Positions 33,020-45,339 of a DNA stretch of 64,000 nt are shown one piece after another. Origin of the DNA: Nigrospora sphaerica (lineage: Eukaryota; Ascomycota; Sordariomycetes; Amphisphaeriales; Apiosporaceae). The first letter of the stretch is position 1, and each line of letters begins with the position of its first letter. The stretch lies in NCBI GenBank assembly GCA_018287875.1, contig JAGVVL010000017.1, forward strand, positions 992,001 to 1,056,000, written 5' to 3'. The position numbers were made by a program, and so were the translations under genes. The notes under the pieces were generated by a model that saw nothing but the letters and a program-made list of their open reading frames with translations, ran no database searches and was not told the origin of the DNA.

Positions 33020-33975
33020 ACCCCGTACCAGTGGTACCGGGTAAGTATCTCTTTTTCTGCTAGGAAGACTTGCTGTCACTTTTTTTTTTTTTTCCCTCTT
33101 TTTGGGGGGGACGGGGGAGTCTGCTGCCGACCCTTATTGTATAGTATCCCTTGGGGTTGTTATGTCAGCTCGGCATTGCACTCAAATCTATACCTCCCGT
33201 ATCCTGGTGGCCCTGATTGGAACAAGCTGAAGCCAAGCTTTCTACTCAGTATATATGTAGGTAGCCCAGTTGCTATATCGCCGCTCTACGGAAAGCGCAT
33301 GGACGTGCTTGGTGGAATGAATCCCCAACCTTCTGAGCTCCCATGCGGCGGTATGGTTTTGGTGATAGGAAGCCGTCCTTGGTAAGGGAGGCGGTAACTA
33401 TGCATAGCCCCTGCGTCCTCACCCGACCATCTAGAGATAGGTGGCGGTCAGCCGGGCCATCCCATGGCTGACAGCCTGAGCCGATCACGGCCCGTTGGTT
33501 GATGCGAAGCTGCATGGGATACCATCGGCCTGCCTTGTCTCCCTGCTGTAGTGTATCTTGGCGTCAGTTGAAATTTGGGAGGACTCGGTTCGGCAGTGTA
33601 ACTAACAAGTTGCGCCGATTTGGCGGCTTGGCAAACAAGGGCCGAGGGACGGGCGTACAAGATTCACGACAAAACGGGAATGGCCGAGTCAATCTTGCAG
33701 TATGCCGGTGATGTTTCGCGACGGATACCCCGGAAGCCTCGGAGGGGCAGATATGAGAAAAGAGGCCTGTGCTCCACAGCACTTCAGACCTCATGTCTTC
33801 CTCTCCTCACTCACACTTGGCCCATACCCAAGGGCTCTCTCACACGTGGTCAATCAAGCCCCCGCCGTCAGCAGATATTCCATCACCACTGTCTCCATCC
33901 CGGAAGCCTGAAGCCCAATACGACGACGACCACTTCGTATCCGCCAGAACCAGTACCAGCACCAGTACCGGCAGC
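33020..33975. other. Intergenic, promoter side of the small membrane protein gene
   Basis: No gene recognised. Several open frames overlap one another without motifs. A run of repeated AGTACC-type triplets (33950-33970) lies just before the downstream start codon. Confidence 0.45.
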
Positions 33976-34374
33976 ATGAGTTCGGCCGCGCCTCCTGTGC
34001 CCGTCACCGGCTACACCTGGCCGCGGGGCAGCATCCTGGGCGGCTACGTCTCGACGGCCGTGGTGTTGGGGCTCACGGCGCGGCGCGAGCTGATCGCGCC
34101 GGGCTCGTGGGCTTACGAGACGCTCCTGGCGACGCGGCCGCAGGCGCGGGCGTGGGCGCCCCGCGTCCAGGACGGCCTCTTCTACTTCGTCGCCGGCGCC
34201 CACGTGTTCGAGGTCCTCTTCGTCGCCGTGCCGCGCCTGCGGAGGCACCGCGTCCCCGCCTTCAGCGCCCTCTGGTGCAAGTGGGTGCTCGCCTGGCTCG
34301 TCGCCGGCGTCTACGCCATGCAGCACTTCGACGCCGTCGTCGAGGCCGAGAAGGCCCGGACCAAGAAGCAGTAA
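33976..34374 (+). CDS. Small multi-pass membrane protein of unknown function (DUF4499-like)
   Basis: Single exon, 132 aa. I chose the ATG at 33976 because the frame upstream is low-complexity Ser/Thr/Pro (repeated ST) and the protein proper begins MSSAAPPVPVTGYTWPRGS. Three to four hydrophobic segments follow: GGYVSTAVVLGLTA, a central FYFVAGAHVFEVLFVAVP and a C-terminal WCKWVLAWLVAGVYAM. The end is basic and acidic (EAEKARTKKQ). Size, helix layout and the central Val/Phe-rich helix with FE resemble the fungal/plant DUF4499 group, but I cannot confirm that. No function is known to me. The gene is strongly GC-biased at third positions, supporting that it is coding. Confidence 0.7.
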   Translation: MSSAAPPVPVTGYTWPRGSILGGYVSTAVVLGLTARRELIAPGSWAYETLLATRPQARAWAPRVQDGLFYFVAGAHVFEVLFVAVPRLRRHRVPAFSALWCKWVLAWLVAGVYAMQHFDAVVEAEKARTKKQ

Positions 34375-36431
34375 CGGCGCGCGCGTCGGCAACGCGGTCG
34401 CGCCGGTAGGGCGTGGGAGTTGCGCTGGACGCCGTGAGAAGCGCGTAGGGTCAGCGCAAGCTGGGTTGGACTGGTTACCTTGTGTACGTACTTGAGTCTC
34501 CGCGTCGCATCGCATGTCCCCGCCGATCGGATGGATTCGAATGCACGGCCACGCCGTCCACTCAAGCCCATACATCCATTACTGCAGCCCGTCCCGCGAG
34601 GCCTTCGCCGAAGAGACCACTGTCTGCGAAGACACGGCGATGACCCGTTCAGGGGGTCACCGGAGCCGTAACACGCGTGCCGGGGCCTGCTGACATCGAC
34701 CTGTGCTGTGCCCTTCACGTCGATGCCCAGCTCGATCTGGCTCTGGCCATCCACGTCGGTCTGCGACGCTGCGTTGCTCCGGGACGGCAGTCTCTAATGC
34801 TCCGTCCGCTCCGCCGCCTTGCCATGTTCGCGGCCGACTTTGTAGTCCCAGTGGTAGCGGGCACCCGAACTCTGTTCGCTGTGCTGGCTGGGCCCGCCCT
34901 TCGTGGACCCGAAGGTTTCAAACCTGAGGTCCGGGTCTTTGCGCAAAGCGGGCAGGCTGGCAATGATGACGCTCCCATCCAGTTCTAGCCCCGTCGAGAT
35001 TGTCACGTTGGTATAATTGTACGGGGGGTTTCCCGAGTCCCCCCTGAAGAGGAGAAATTGCAGTCTCTGGGCCGGAGGCCACGTGTCGTCCCTTCTAGAC
35101 CGTACCGGTGTATTGCAGGCTTCGGCCTGGACACGTTGGACCGCTACACACCGGCCTTAGGACAGAACGACGCTGATGGCTGATCTCAGTTGGGGGCGGG
35201 CCGAGTGCTCAAGTCCCGATTACGGTATACTTTATAAGAATGCAGTTTTGCGTTGGCGTCGCGGAGCTGGCATCGGTAGAAATGCACGAGTCGTTTGTGG
35301 GCGTCTGGCCAACGGGCCGAGGAAGCAGCTCTGTCACGTAGGCAAGCTGGCACGGGCGTGGACGTCAGGGAAATGGCAAAAGATCAAGAGAGAGGAGGCT
35401 GACCACGGATGATCGAAGGATCCTAGGGATCCTTCCCCAGACACTCGGCCCGGAGTGACAGCGTGCGACGGGACCGAGCTCGGGTGACGATACGCCGAAG
35501 CGAATGCCACTCGCCGCCTCCTATTCCGCACGCCAACTGTTGGGCAGCCCCTTTCTCCGGGACCGAAGCCAAGAAAGACGGCCGTCGTCGCGCGCCCGGC
35601 GAGTCAGCCTTGGCATTGCCGTCTTTGCCATCGCCATATCTTCGGAAGAAGTAGAAGGGCCAAAACCACGGAAACGGCCACGCTTACTCTTAGCGCATCC
35701 TTCGCCGTCCCGAACCCTCGTCTATACCAGGGCCGCCGTCACCCCTCGCGCCCAGAGGTAACATCGCTGATGGCGGTGGCATCCTAGGTGATGTGCGTCG
35801 GCACTGGCACTTGGCAGTTTGCCGCCGATAGCGTTGGTTTGAAATCCGTGAAGACTACCACGGCTCAGTCACCGTTGCGATCAAGTGCGGTAGCACCCGG
35901 CTGACTCCTTGTTGGCCAAGCCCAAAAACCCATGGGTACGCCGCCAAACAAGGGCGTTTTGATGTGCCTCGCCTTCAACGGGCGGCCATGATAGGTCCAT
36001 GATCATACATCGGCGCTCGCCAAGACCTCGGCAGGTCTGGTAGGTGGTGGCACTCCGATACCCTCTCCTCGAGCAGTCCGCTTGAGAAGAAGCAGGCCTG
36101 CCTCGTGGGAAATCCGGTAGACTTGTCGTTTCCAGGCCCCGTAGGGGGCAACCTCGACGTCCGGCCCCTGCGCACCCGCTTACTCTGTGGTCTCAGGTAC
36201 GCAGTGTACGCGCTGCATATCCCGAGCCTCTCAAGCTCCCAGATCAATGCTCTTGTACGGCGTCGGTCCGTGAACCCCAATTCAACAATGCAAAAGGTAT
36301 CTTTAAGTGCAGTCAGATCGCTTGCTCCCATTACTGCAAGCTAAAATCAACGCTGTTTGCGTATTTGCCAAACATTACGGTATTGTTGCGGTGCTATTTC
36401 AACACCAATAAGACATTACTCACTCCTCCGT
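34375..36431. other. 2.1 kb intergenic region, mostly unassigned
   Basis: Apart from the open minus-strand stretch described separately (34680-35156), no coding signal was found. A 118-codon minus frame at 35975-36331 has no motif and is not called. The right end is the 3' flank of the DUF2985 gene. Confidence 0.4.
34680..35156 (-). pseudogene. Possible relic of an unrecognised gene, interrupted by one TAG
   Basis: The minus frame is open for 120 codons (35156-34797), reaches TAG at 34796-34794, and stays open in the same frame to 34311. Composition around the stop looks coding: RLQFLLFRGDSGNPPYNYT, then GLELDGSVIIASLPALRKD and YHWDYKVGREHGKA before the stop; SQTDVDGQSQIELGIDVKG after it. 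No in-frame ATG begins the stretch, so a missing 5' exon or a truncated copy is implied. TAG could derive from CAG by a C-to-T change. I do not recognise the family. Alternatively it is a real 3' exon ending at the TAG, or chance. Confidence 0.3.
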
Positions 36432-38727
36432 CTAGTCTTTTCTATCCGACTCCTTCACGCTCGGCTCCTGTGACGTCGATTCCTGCAAAGTCGAGCTCGA
36501 CGTCGCAGCGTCCGGGTCGTTATACCTCTTCTCGCCCGTCTTGTCACCGATAGTGTGGTCGAACTTGCCGGCACGATCAAGCGATTTCCTGGATCTTTCC
36601 ATCGACTTTCTTGAGCCGCTCGCCTTCTTGCGGCTTTCGTCGCTTTCCTTCCGCGACAGCAGGTTCTGTCGCAGGAAACCGAAATCGTTGCTACTCCTCG
36701 ACTTTCCGCCTTCTTCGTCGATTTTCTCGAGGCGGTTCTTCTCTTCTTCCTCCCTCTTGGCCTGCTTCTCCTTCTTTTCCTGCACTCTTCGCATGGCCTC
36801 CTCGGTGAGCTCCTGTCGGAACATGCGCTCCACTACCTCCTTCTTGCGTGTCTTGCGGTCTCCGATCGAGATCAGGACGCCAGCCGTGATGTTGACCGTG
36901 ATGGAGCAGCAAAGAATGGCTGCCGTGGCACCGCCCGGCCGCCTTTCGCGGGGAATGATCCAGGTAGTCAACCCCAGCGCCAACTGGAAGATCGAGTGCC
37001 AATCCAGCAAGACTACGATGGCGACAAGGAGCCGCAAGGGGAATGCATGGTGCGTTTCGGTCTCGTGGGGCTTGTAGAAGGTGTGCGACTTGGAGAAGCA
37101 GGCCTGGTGATGCTCGAGGCGTTTTTGTTGATGGGGCGTCAAGACGGACTGCTCGGTGTTGTGCTGTAGGTGCAGGTTGCGCGCGGCTTCCAGATCTTCT
37201 TGCTCGGCGCGCCGTGAGACGACAGGCTGCTCGGGAAGGTCGTTCTTGTCTTTGAGATCCGGCACATGCATCTTCTGGCGAAGCTTCCAGGTCAAGTGGT
37301 GATAGCGAGCGATGTAGCACATGTGATACGTGTCGACAATGCGCCAGGGGATAAGGCCGTCACCGACAATGGCGAACAGGGCGACCAGCACCTGGTCGAT
37401 GACCTCGATGAGGTAACCCTGCCGCTCGCTACTGCCCGCGTAGGCCCAGCCGATCAGGAAAAGGACCCAGGCCAGGCCAAAGGCAGTAATGCTCAAGGCG
37501 TAAAAGGTGACCAGGAAACCTAGTGGGGTGGAGACGTATTGGCCGAACGCCTTCATCCTCCGCTTCAGGGCCGAGCGTTTCGAGTGCAGCATGTGTCGTA
37601 CATGGTCGTTGAGTTCCTCTAGGTCTTCGTCAGACCAATGAGCGAGAGAGGTATTTTGAGGCCGCACGGCATAGAAGCGATCCGTCATGTGACTAGGAAT
37701 ACGTTCGATCGAGGGGCGGCCGGCCGGTTCCTGTACTTGGCCATCGGATTGCTCGGCGGCCTGCTCGTCTTCCTCGGGAATGGGCTGGGCGGCCACGGGC
37801 AAGCCACTCGGCGTGCCGGGCCGCGACGTTGTCGGGCGGTCGCCTTCCGGAGTTGCTATCCGGGTCATCCGGTCGGCATTTCCGACGTCCCGGTCTGCGG
37901 GAAGGCCCGCGTGCATCTGCGGAAGCCGAGAGAGGTTGAAGGTTGGGCGGCGGTTCACCCATCGTCCCAGGGAGGGGACGAAGAGGGAGTTCTGGACATT
38001 GGTGAGGGAAGACAGCGTCGAGACTTCGGGGTCTGGATTATCACGATCAGCAAGAGACCAGGAGAGCGGCGCGCGGCAGCGTCGGTGGGCATGGGAACTC
38101 ACCGACGACGTCGAGCATGTCGACCAGGCGCTCGTCGTACTCGTCGTTCTGGGAGGCGGCAGACTGTCTTTTGGCGGCGTTGTTTCCGTCAGTCCGGTCG
38201 CCCATGATATTGAGGCGACTCAGGCGGCGCAGGCGGCCGCCTCCATCGGCGGCCGGGCGCACAGGCTCGGATTGCCCAAAGTCATGGGCGGCCGTGCCTC
38301 CGTTGGGACCGACGTTGTCGTCCACGTCGAGCATCGACCGGACCGTCGGCGGCGGCGGATTCGCATCCGTGTGGCCAACGGAGCGCCTACGCAGGCGGAT
38401 GGGCTGCGGGTTCGGCTGGGGGTTCTCGCCAGCAGGCGGAGGCTCGTCGACGTCGAGCATGGAGCGAACATTCTGAGCGGACGGCTGGGCGGCCCCGGTG
38501 GCGTCGCCCGCATCAGACCTTGGAGGGATGGGGCGTCGGCGCAGACGGATAGCCGACTGCTGGGGTTGGAGGGTGCGAAGTTGGCCGGGGCGGCGCCATC
38601 GTCGCTGCCGTCCCTCCGGCTCGGACGAATCAGTGTCAGCCGGGGGCATCGATTCGGGAGGCGGCTCGGGCGTGGCTCGCGGACCTGCCGGACCTGCCGG
38701 ACCTGACGGGAACTCATTCGCAGACAT
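36432..38727 (-). CDS. DUF2985 family multi-pass membrane protein
   Basis: Exons are 38103-38727 and 36432-38032, giving 741 aa, with a 70 bp intron (GTGAGT, CCAG). A second in-frame ATG at 38751 would add eight residues. The first 340 residues are hydrophilic, Pro/Arg/Asp-rich and probably disordered, with three alternating copies of an RLRRR-type motif and an SMLDVD-type motif. The core has hydrophobic segments around PLGFLVTFYALSITAFGLAW, DQVLVALFAIVGDGL, RLLVAIVVLLDWHSIFQLAL and AILCCSITVNITAGVLISIG. The block GDGLIPWRIVDTYHMCYI is the landmark I associate with DUF2985. The C-terminal 150 residues are charged (KEKQAKREEEEKNR) and Ser/Arg/Lys-rich with many RKS phosphosite-like triplets. 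Function of the family is unknown; plasma or endomembrane location is inferred from topology only. Confidence 0.8.
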
Positions 38728-41700
38728 GGCTTTCGTCGATCGGTCTCTCACAGGAGGGGGCTATTGACGGCTCGGGCTCGGACGGGGCGGCGAGCGCACA
38801 GCACGCACGCAGGCACGGGATGGGCACTGTTAGTGGGATCGAAACGATGGATGGGTTCGATGGAGGTTGCTCGACTTGCAGCGCCGAGAAAGCACCTAGG
38901 AGTGGAAGCTGGGGTGGGAACGGGCAGCGTATGATAGTTTAGTAGTGACCTGTTTGGTGGGTGCTGCGACTGGGGCCGAGCGGCAGGATTGGACTGTCGG
39001 TCGGGCCCGGCAAAGCCTGGAGCAGGGCAAGTAGCAGGGAAGTGAACAGGGCAAAGCAAAGCAACACAGCGTCAGCGCACGGAGGGTATGTGGCAGAAGC
39101 GGGCGGACAAAAAAGCACTGGCGGGGATCGGGGCTGTTTGCGGCGGGATTACAGGGCCAGAGAGCACAAGGAATACGTCCGATGCCCCGTTGTTGCATGG
39201 GCGTATGCTTCCCGATAGGTTGTAGAAATACTGAGGTACCTACCACAGACGGATGTTATCCCCGATCCCCCCCCGGGAGGTGGGAGCACCTCGTCATTGC
39301 AGGGCTTCTCTGCCTACTGGCTTCAAGTCTCTTTACCCGGGCCAGGACATGACCCTCTATTGGGCCCCCGATTGATCTCCTGCCGTCCGACGACGTACGC
39401 ATTATCCACCCTTCTCTCGTCCATTCGTACATTCGGTTCCCTATCCATAGCTCCATGCGTTGTTGGATCCATGGATCGGGAGAACGGGGGTTGGCTGGAA
39501 GAGGTGTTGTCGCTGTGTTGAGGGTGCTGGGTGGGGATAATGACGTCACGGACCCACCGGCCGCGCTGCTTAACCGACATTGTCCGCACATGGTGCAAAC
39601 TAGCCCGACTTGCCATGCTTGCGCTGACCCTGTCAGACTTGTGCCAAGCCGCTGCGAAACGGGAGATTGGCCTGGTTCGCGTCGCCCAATCTCGATCGGC
39701 AAGAAAACGGCGAACATCAATTATGGGGACGTATGTGGCACTGGGCAGCAAGCATCAGTTTTGATTCCATTATCCCGATGCATGCTGGCGAGGGGGAGAA
39801 AAAATAAAAAAGGGGGGGGGATACGTCCTACGAAGACATCCTGCGGAGGCGCCTCCGATGTATCGCGTCTGACCCAAGCCGAGCTACCGCCAGAGGGTCG
39901 CGTGGAAAGCGCGCGCCACCGTCATCATTATTATCATCATCGCCTGTCGACACGTCTGACGTGCGCCTCCGTGCGCTGCCATCCATCTCGTGGCTTAAGG
40001 TGGCTGGTCGACGGCAGCGATACGATGCAAAGCAGCTGAATAATCTGTAGAGCGACCCGACCGACCCCTTGTTGGGGACCATTGCCCCTTTTCGAAATCT
40101 GGGCTTCCCTGTCCATGAAGAACTCAGATTCGTCCATATCTGTGCATGTGCCCTATCCGTAGTCCGGCGGGAATATGATTTCTATAAGTTGATGTACTTA
40201 CTGACTTAAGTTAGCGTCCAGGCGCCTCGAACCACCAACCCATCTGGTCGCCGTACCATCGCCCCCAACGCTTGACGCTATTTGACGCTCCGAAAACGAC
40301 AGCGGTCCCATGTCTGGGCCTGTTCTAAATACAAACGCCGACGTCTCTGTCAAGCGTTACCGCCACCCGTTTGGCTCTGCCCGCACAGCTCACTTGGCCC
40401 CTAGTCCTTCCATCATGCTCATATCTATACTACAAAACAGTACTCAATTGCCCACCTATCAAATCCAGCTGTTTCCATTGACACTCGGGCGTGAATGCAT
40501 GTCTGCCATGCATGTCTCCCCTCCCGACTGTCCCGCCCTGCTATTCCCGCTTGGCGTACGCAGTGCTACCAAACTCTTCACCACCAGCGTGGATCTAGCA
40601 ACTTGTCACTAAAACACTTTCGCTTCAGGTAATGGCGAGGACTCACTATGGACCAGGCTACCATGACGCGCAGTAAATATCCCATGAGCGGCCAACACTT
40701 CATAGAGAGCCCGAAGTCAGGAATGGAAACAACTGCAGATGTACTTACTTGAACGTAAGGTGTCAGAGCGCGTGTTGTCTTACTCGTGGCGGCTCATAAT
40801 TACCATCTCGTGCACTATGAAGTGCCTGTGACTCGAGTGATCGTGACTTTGGTTTTCTTATCACATTACGTCATTCACCTTTGTTTTCAACCTCTCCGCC
40901 ATGTCCGCCTGTCCAAATCTCGTTGCCCTTCCATCAGCCTGTATGGTGATTCCTGCTTCTCACTTGACCCTTGCGGCCCTTCGTTTTTGGCTACACTGCA
41001 AAAGCAGAACCCACCATTGTCTGCCTCGTCGTTGTGTTTCCCAGGGTCATGGAACATGCTGTAAACAGGTACAAGCTTATCTTCCCGCGGAACAAAATGA
41101 TCCTTTGTCAAATGGTGGTACTAATCATCGTGTTAGACTCGATGCCAGGTGACTATCCGGAAAGCTGCCAGTGCAAGGCCAATGTGGGCAGATGAGACCT
41201 CGCGGCTTGCAAACCTCGGTGATCACGACCAGTGAAATAGAAAATACAATATTCACTAATAGGTGATCTACACCAGTCTCCCCGAGCAAAACTACACAGC
41301 AGGCCACCCGGTACTAATCTCTGCCCAGTGCTGGTGACGTAGGCATCTAAGTCGAGCGGTATTCCACCGACATTAGTCATGTCGTTTCTGAAAAGATTCT
41401 AAAGCTACGAGTATTGCCAAAGTAGGTGGATAGCAAACGCCTTAAAATCCCTTCAACTTAAGCATTGCGAGCACATAGTATGATAAAAATGCTGTGCACT
41501 CTTTAGGAATTCAGAGGTGGGAACTGTTTGTGCAATGAAAAGCAAGAGCGCCTGCTCCAATTTCTAACCGGAAAGGGGGCAGGGCGCTGACATCTATGTC
41601 AGCTGACTGGTTTTTAACCACCCAGAAATTCATAATGTGCATCATTTCGCTCTTTGCATCACGAACCCTACAGCCGATGCGCTGATCATGGAACCATGAG

Positions 41701-41806
41701 CTCGCATAGGAGAAACAGTCCAGAACTGGACAGCCGGCAGTATGACCAAACCTCCTGAACGTAACCCGCACCCAAGAACACGAGTTTCAACAGTCTCACC
41801 ACCCCG
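38728..41806. other. 3.1 kb gene-free region with second lower-GC island (about 40.1-41.7 kb)
   Basis: The left part is the promoter side of the DUF2985 gene. From about 40140 to 41750 sequence is less GC-rich, with only short broken frames under 110 codons. No transposon motif, tRNA or conserved protein was recognised. Confidence 0.4.
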
Positions 41807-42966
41807 TCAGGGGGTTATCCCGGGAAGCGCCGTCAGCCACTCCTCCGTAGGGTCGGGCACCACGGACGGGATACGGCACGTGTCATCCTGGTTGACGCCG
41901 CCCGGGATGTCTGGGCAGCTGTCCATGCCGGACGATCCGGCATCGCAGCCGTCGATGATGGCCTGCAGGGTGGCATTGTTCCAGCCGGTGCCGTCCCCAT
42001 TGGACAGCACGAAGGGCTGGTGCTGGCCGTCAGGCGTCCGCATGGAGGTGAAGGGCGCCGTGTCGTAGTAGACCTCGTAGAAGAGGGTCGATTTTGTTGT
42101 TTCGGCCTGTGGGAAAGGTCATGTTATTCTGATAGTCATCGAGACCGGCAGCCGGGTTGTAGCAGGACGGCATATGCACGTCCTGGCGCAGAGGCGACCC
42201 GTAGCCATCGCAGTTGATGATGGGGAATCCGGCCCCGGAGCCGCGGTTGCCTGGGTCTTGCATGCCGGCCTTGGTACTGTCGGACCCCGTGGGGTACCGG
42301 TCGGGGTCCCCACTGGCCGGGCAGGTGAACTGCACAGGCTGGATCGGTCCTACTGAGGGATCCAGTTGCACTACCGACACGGGCCTTAGTAACGGTAGTG
42401 AGACTAGGGTACCAGGGATACACGTTTTCAGGGGGTAACACGACTTGCAGTAGCGGGGGGATCCCGCTTCGCAGCATCCCCGTTCAAGATCTTGAGCCCA
42501 GGAGGGAAGGGCACGATCTCGTCGTTAGTGGGCTCGAAGTTACCATGACCATGATCAACATCAAATTGACGTGTTCCATCCAGGTTGCCAAGGCGCACTT
42601 ACAAGTAGTACACGTTCATGTAAGAGAGGGGCACTTTTTGAACTTGCCAGTCTGGCGCGACTGGAGCCGGATACCCGGGACCCAGTAATTACTCTTGTCA
42701 TTGTTGATCATGGAGTTGGTGCACTTTAAATCCAGAAGCTGGTTGCCCTTGATCGTCAGGTTGAAGTTGCTACCCCCCATGACGCCATGAGAATGACCCG
42801 CAGTGGCTCCCGGGCTAACAATAGGGTCCATACGACCCTCGGTTGAGAATTCTCCGTCCTTAGTGTTGAAGCGCAGGACGGCGAATGTCCTCAAGTCTTT
42901 GGGCCTTGCGGCAGATACGAACATGGCCATTAGCAGGACACCATTTCCGACCCAAGACCGCATCAT
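41807..42966 (-). pseudogene. Disrupted DUF1996 secreted protein gene
   Basis: The start encodes a signal peptide (MMRSWVGNGVLLMAMFVSA) and the DUF1996 hallmark RMDPIVSPGATAGHSHGVMG, followed by NYWVPGIRL. At about 42640 the frame shifts by one base in an A5 run before VPLSYMNVYYL. An in-frame TAA follows at once, after which the same frame continues (FEPTNDEIVPFPPGLKILNG). A second frame change between about 42480 and 42380 leads to VQFTCPASGD and DVHMPSCYNPAAGLDDYQNN. A third near 42080 leads to STLFYEVYYDTAPFTSM and PFVLSNGDGTGW, with a natural stop at 41807. Segment order is collinear with intact family members, which are secreted fungal proteins of unknown role. Extra introns could explain one change, but not the first frameshift and the TAA together. 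Confidence 0.72.
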
Positions 42967-44120
42967 GCTATCTCACGCGTTTTTCAGACACTTTGGAGAC
43001 TTCAGAGACGATTCAGGGGGTCGCAGAGGTGATGGCGAGCACGACGATCTGGCGATGGACACTACGAGGACAACCCGCCTACCTCATAAATATGCCTTTT
43101 CACCCTCTCACTCACTTGCTCCTTGAAACTGCCGACCTCAAGGCCTTGTGTGCGATAACTTGCAAGGGACCGAGGCTAATACAAACAGCAGCGAATAGCA
43201 GCTTCGGCACTCCCTTGCGCCCTCGAGTAGATTCGAGGAGACGATGAAAGATTGTGTGGCGGGACGCCACGAAGCAGTTTGTCCTTCGGCAACATTGCGA
43301 AGGCATCGCTCCATCGAATGATTGCGCATATGATGGGTGGTAGTCGAACGCCGGAGCAGGTGATGGCGGACGCTGGCGTCCCCATTTTCCGGCAGCGGGC
43401 ACCATGTGTTGTGTTAGCGACCCAGAGGCTACATGCTGTGGCTGTTTCGGGATGACGGCGATTCGGGGAAGACGCTTGATGGTGGCGGGCGAAAGACTGT
43501 TTTCCGGGAGCCGGCGACGAGTTCGTGGCATTGCGATCTATAGCCGGGATTCAGGACCTGGATATTCATCGTGGTCAGACTCGCATGGGACGGCCTTGCT
43601 GGCCATACACTGCGTACAGCACGGGCGGGTTGGGCCCGGCCGCACAATGGCTCCTCGGTCGGGAAAGATTGAGGGGCGTTGAGCCTTAGGTAGTAACGGA
43701 CGGCTGGCCGGGCCAGGCTGGTTTCCCTTGCCAAGACATTTCCTCCGGGTGAGAACAAGGGGCGCGCCAGCCTCAGGGCAGCGAGAGATGGATGCACAGA
43801 GTGAGAAAAGAATGGGATGCAGTAGCCGCACCCATGGTTGGCTGACATATGACTGACCACACTGGGCAGAGAGAGCAGCGTAAAGTAAAGCAGAACGGCA
43901 ATGCCCCGTGTTTGCCGAGGATAGCAGGCCGGAGGAATCCGACGTTGCCGCCCGCGCCTGTATCCAAACGCCAAAAGAGGGGGAAGGGAAAGAGAAAAGA
44001 GAAAGGTAACGGGTTCACGGGCTGGCGTCACGGAAAGTTTGCCATGGATGTCCCACTTTGGACTTTTTTCAGGGTCCCCCCGCACCCCATGCATGTGCTT
44101 GTACCTGTTGGAGCAGGACG

Positions 44121-44226
44121 ATAGTGAGAGAGAGTGAGAGAGAAAGATAGAGATTCGAAGGGTCGGTCACCAGTGATGACCCTCCCTCTATCTCTCTCAC
44201 ACCCTCCCCCTCTCTCTCTTTCTTTT
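44121..44226. repeat. GA tract followed by complementary TC tract
   Basis: A (GA)-rich segment (44124-44153) is followed about 35 bp later by TC-rich sequence (44181-44226). GTGAGAGAGAAAGATAGAGA and TCTATCTCTCTCAC are near-complementary, so a foldback is possible. Confidence 0.6.
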
Positions 44227-45339
44227 TGTCAGTCTTCCTCTTGTCGAGCTTGACCGGCAAGGACGGGCTCGGCAACGACCCCCAAGAGCAGGGGCTTCAG
44301 CCAATTTGGTCGAGGGAAAATCGGGGCGTCAATTTGACTGCCGCTTTCCGAGATTCTGACGCGCGACCATGCCGGTTGCGGTAAGGATGGCTCATTGAGG
44401 TTGCTGTCGACACGCTTCGCACGGCAATTCGGCGCCGGGTTGGCGCAGGTGGTCATAGGAGGGCATGCGCAGTCGTGGAATTGCCCGGTCACGCATTTGT
44501 CAAACCACGTCGGTCGTCTACCCTCCATACGCCATACCCACCAGATCGACCAGGGCTGTTATCTAGACGCTCTGGCTATGCGGCACCGAAAACGAACGTA
44601 GTGGCGGGCCCGGAGCTCGAACTTTACCTTTTAGATGGTACGACTACGGGGCCTGCATGCTTGTGGTGCCGGTAGCCGATGCGACCCCGTGCCCAGCTTC
44701 GTCTCTATTCACTGCCGGCAAGCGTCATGAAAGACCTCTACGGCTAGGATGGCGAGAGAGAGAGAGAGACTGACGCGTGGGGCGGTGGTTGCTCCCCGTA
44801 CGAATAGTCGTCAAGACCCATTGGATATCTCTCGGCAGCAAGCCTTTCCAGTACCAGAGAGAAATAGAGGGAGAGAGAGGGAGATTGGCGCGGCCCGACG
44901 GCTAGGCGGGCGGGTCACATCACCAACACGCCGCCCAGTCGCCCCGACACTCTCCCAGTCCTTTCTCCAGCGCCTCCCATCCGATGGTTGGGCCCTGGAA
45001 AACCGGCACACACAGGCCGAAGCGTCGGCGGGCTTGGTACGGCAGCACCGCAACGGGTCGGCTTTAGTTCCCAGGGGGGAAGAGGGGGCGAAGATGGGGT
45101 TTATTGAGGCCGGACAACCAACGAGACGGTGCGCATGCGTGCATGGATAGAGTGGCCTTGAGCTACGAGAACGCTTCTTTGTTCCACTCTGCGGGTGAGC
45201 CCTTCTGTGCCGCGTAGCCGTCTGTCTCTGCCCATTTCTCGGCGTCGCCCCCCTCCCTCCCCAAAACACTTGGCCTGTGCTGGTGCAAAATCCACCAAAA
45301 CCTTTTCCCACAGCATTGTGGCTGCGGCTGCGAGCGCGA

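Noticed and set aside
35975..36331. 118-codon minus frame beginning MGASDLTALKDTF
   Set aside because: First half looks plausible, but there is no motif, no splice extension, and the remainder is Arg/Pro-rich.
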